Shown: piece after piece, positions 63,838 to 64,000 of the stretch
How positions within the stretch are numbered: the stretch's first letter is position 1
Layout: each line of letters starts with the position of its first letter
Assembly (NCBI GenBank): GCA_039105265.1
Contig: JAPFFF010000060.1
Location: 1-64,000, forward strand
Reading direction: 5' to 3'
Origin: Tritrichomonas musculus
Taxonomy: Eukaryota; Parabasalia; Tritrichomonadida; Tritrichomonadidae
Length of the DNA: 64,000 nucleotides
The notes under the pieces: generated by a model
The model's input: only the letters and a program-made list of their open reading frames with translations
What the model was told of the DNA's origin: nothing
The model's database searches: none
Made by a program: the position numbers and the translations under genes

Positions 63838-64000
63838 ATGAGTGAAGATAATGATACATACATTATCATTGGTCTAATTGGAAACATTCCAGATGATGAA
63901 ATCGATGCAAATGTAATTGATGGATACTATCAGCCTATTTTTGCTAATCTTATCCAAGATTTTGCAATTAACATTTATGATATCGATAAAGAAAGTGTCA
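63838..64000 (+). CDS. Partial host-like gene running off the right edge
   Basis: 54 codons are visible from the ATG at 63838: MSEDNDTYIIIGLIGNIPDD, then acidic residues and a segment with GYYQPIFANLIQDFAINIYD. No stop before the edge. Acidic start, initiator-like motif upstream and AT-rich leader support an ordinary T. vaginalis single-exon gene. Too little is visible to name it. Confidence 0.6.
   Translation, partial: MSEDNDTYIIIGLIGNIPDDEIDANVIDGYYQPIFANLIQDFAINIYDIDKESV

Overview
The window looks like nuclear DNA of a trichomonad, most likely Trichomonas vaginalis (inference). It is AT-rich and its genes show no introns. It is packed with Maverick/Polinton elements, which are known to be massively amplified in that genome. 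The one host-like gene, at the right edge (63838 onward), has an initiator-like TCATTC 17 bp before its ATG, and several stop codons are followed by A, giving the TAAA reported as a poly(A) signal in this organism. About 97% of the window is virus-like element sequence; I treat it as fossil or dormant mobile DNA.

Three elements are nested. Element C (1 to 14414, with small pieces at 36318-36353 and 62049-62180) is the oldest layer. It runs off the left edge and is split by two insertions near the 3' end of its giant fibre-like gene. Element A (14415-36317, 21.9 kb) sits in C. It has 402-bp terminal inverted repeats that match along their whole length by eye and a 6-bp target duplication AAGGGC. 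Element B (36354-62048, 25.7 kb) sits in C only 36 bp further on. It has 235-bp inverted repeats and a 5-bp duplication ATTAT. A and B look whole and young; C is broken by at least two insertions.

B and C belong to one lineage: a family B DNA polymerase of about 1,100 residues, a 245-residue companion gene, giant WRTN-repeat fibre-like proteins, a coiled-coil protein, a small AT-hook/bZIP-like protein and a tandem-repeat block at the same place. B also shows the morphogenesis and integration set: double jelly-roll major capsid protein, probable minor capsid protein, packaging ATPase, Ulp1-type protease and retroviral-type integrase.

A belongs to a second lineage. It has a 1,514-residue polymerase with an HNH domain between exonuclease and polymerase, a KilA-N protein, a phage-tail-like fibre, its own capsid protein, integrase and ATPase, and a His-Me-finger HNH gene. 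A and B still share two unnamed gene families (33746/51915 and 35421/52461) besides the known core.

Unexpected items include a 32-bp double-hairpin repeat found twice in A (once inside the ATPase gene), a terminal-repeat core shared by A and B whose central hairpin differs in sequence but keeps pairing, recurring G(V/I)QT(E/D) dynein-light-chain-like motifs in four B proteins, 14-22 bp divergent start-to-start intervals, and coding sequence caught inside A's terminal repeats. From 62181 to 63837 there is AT-rich sequence with no recognisable gene except one 38-codon frame.
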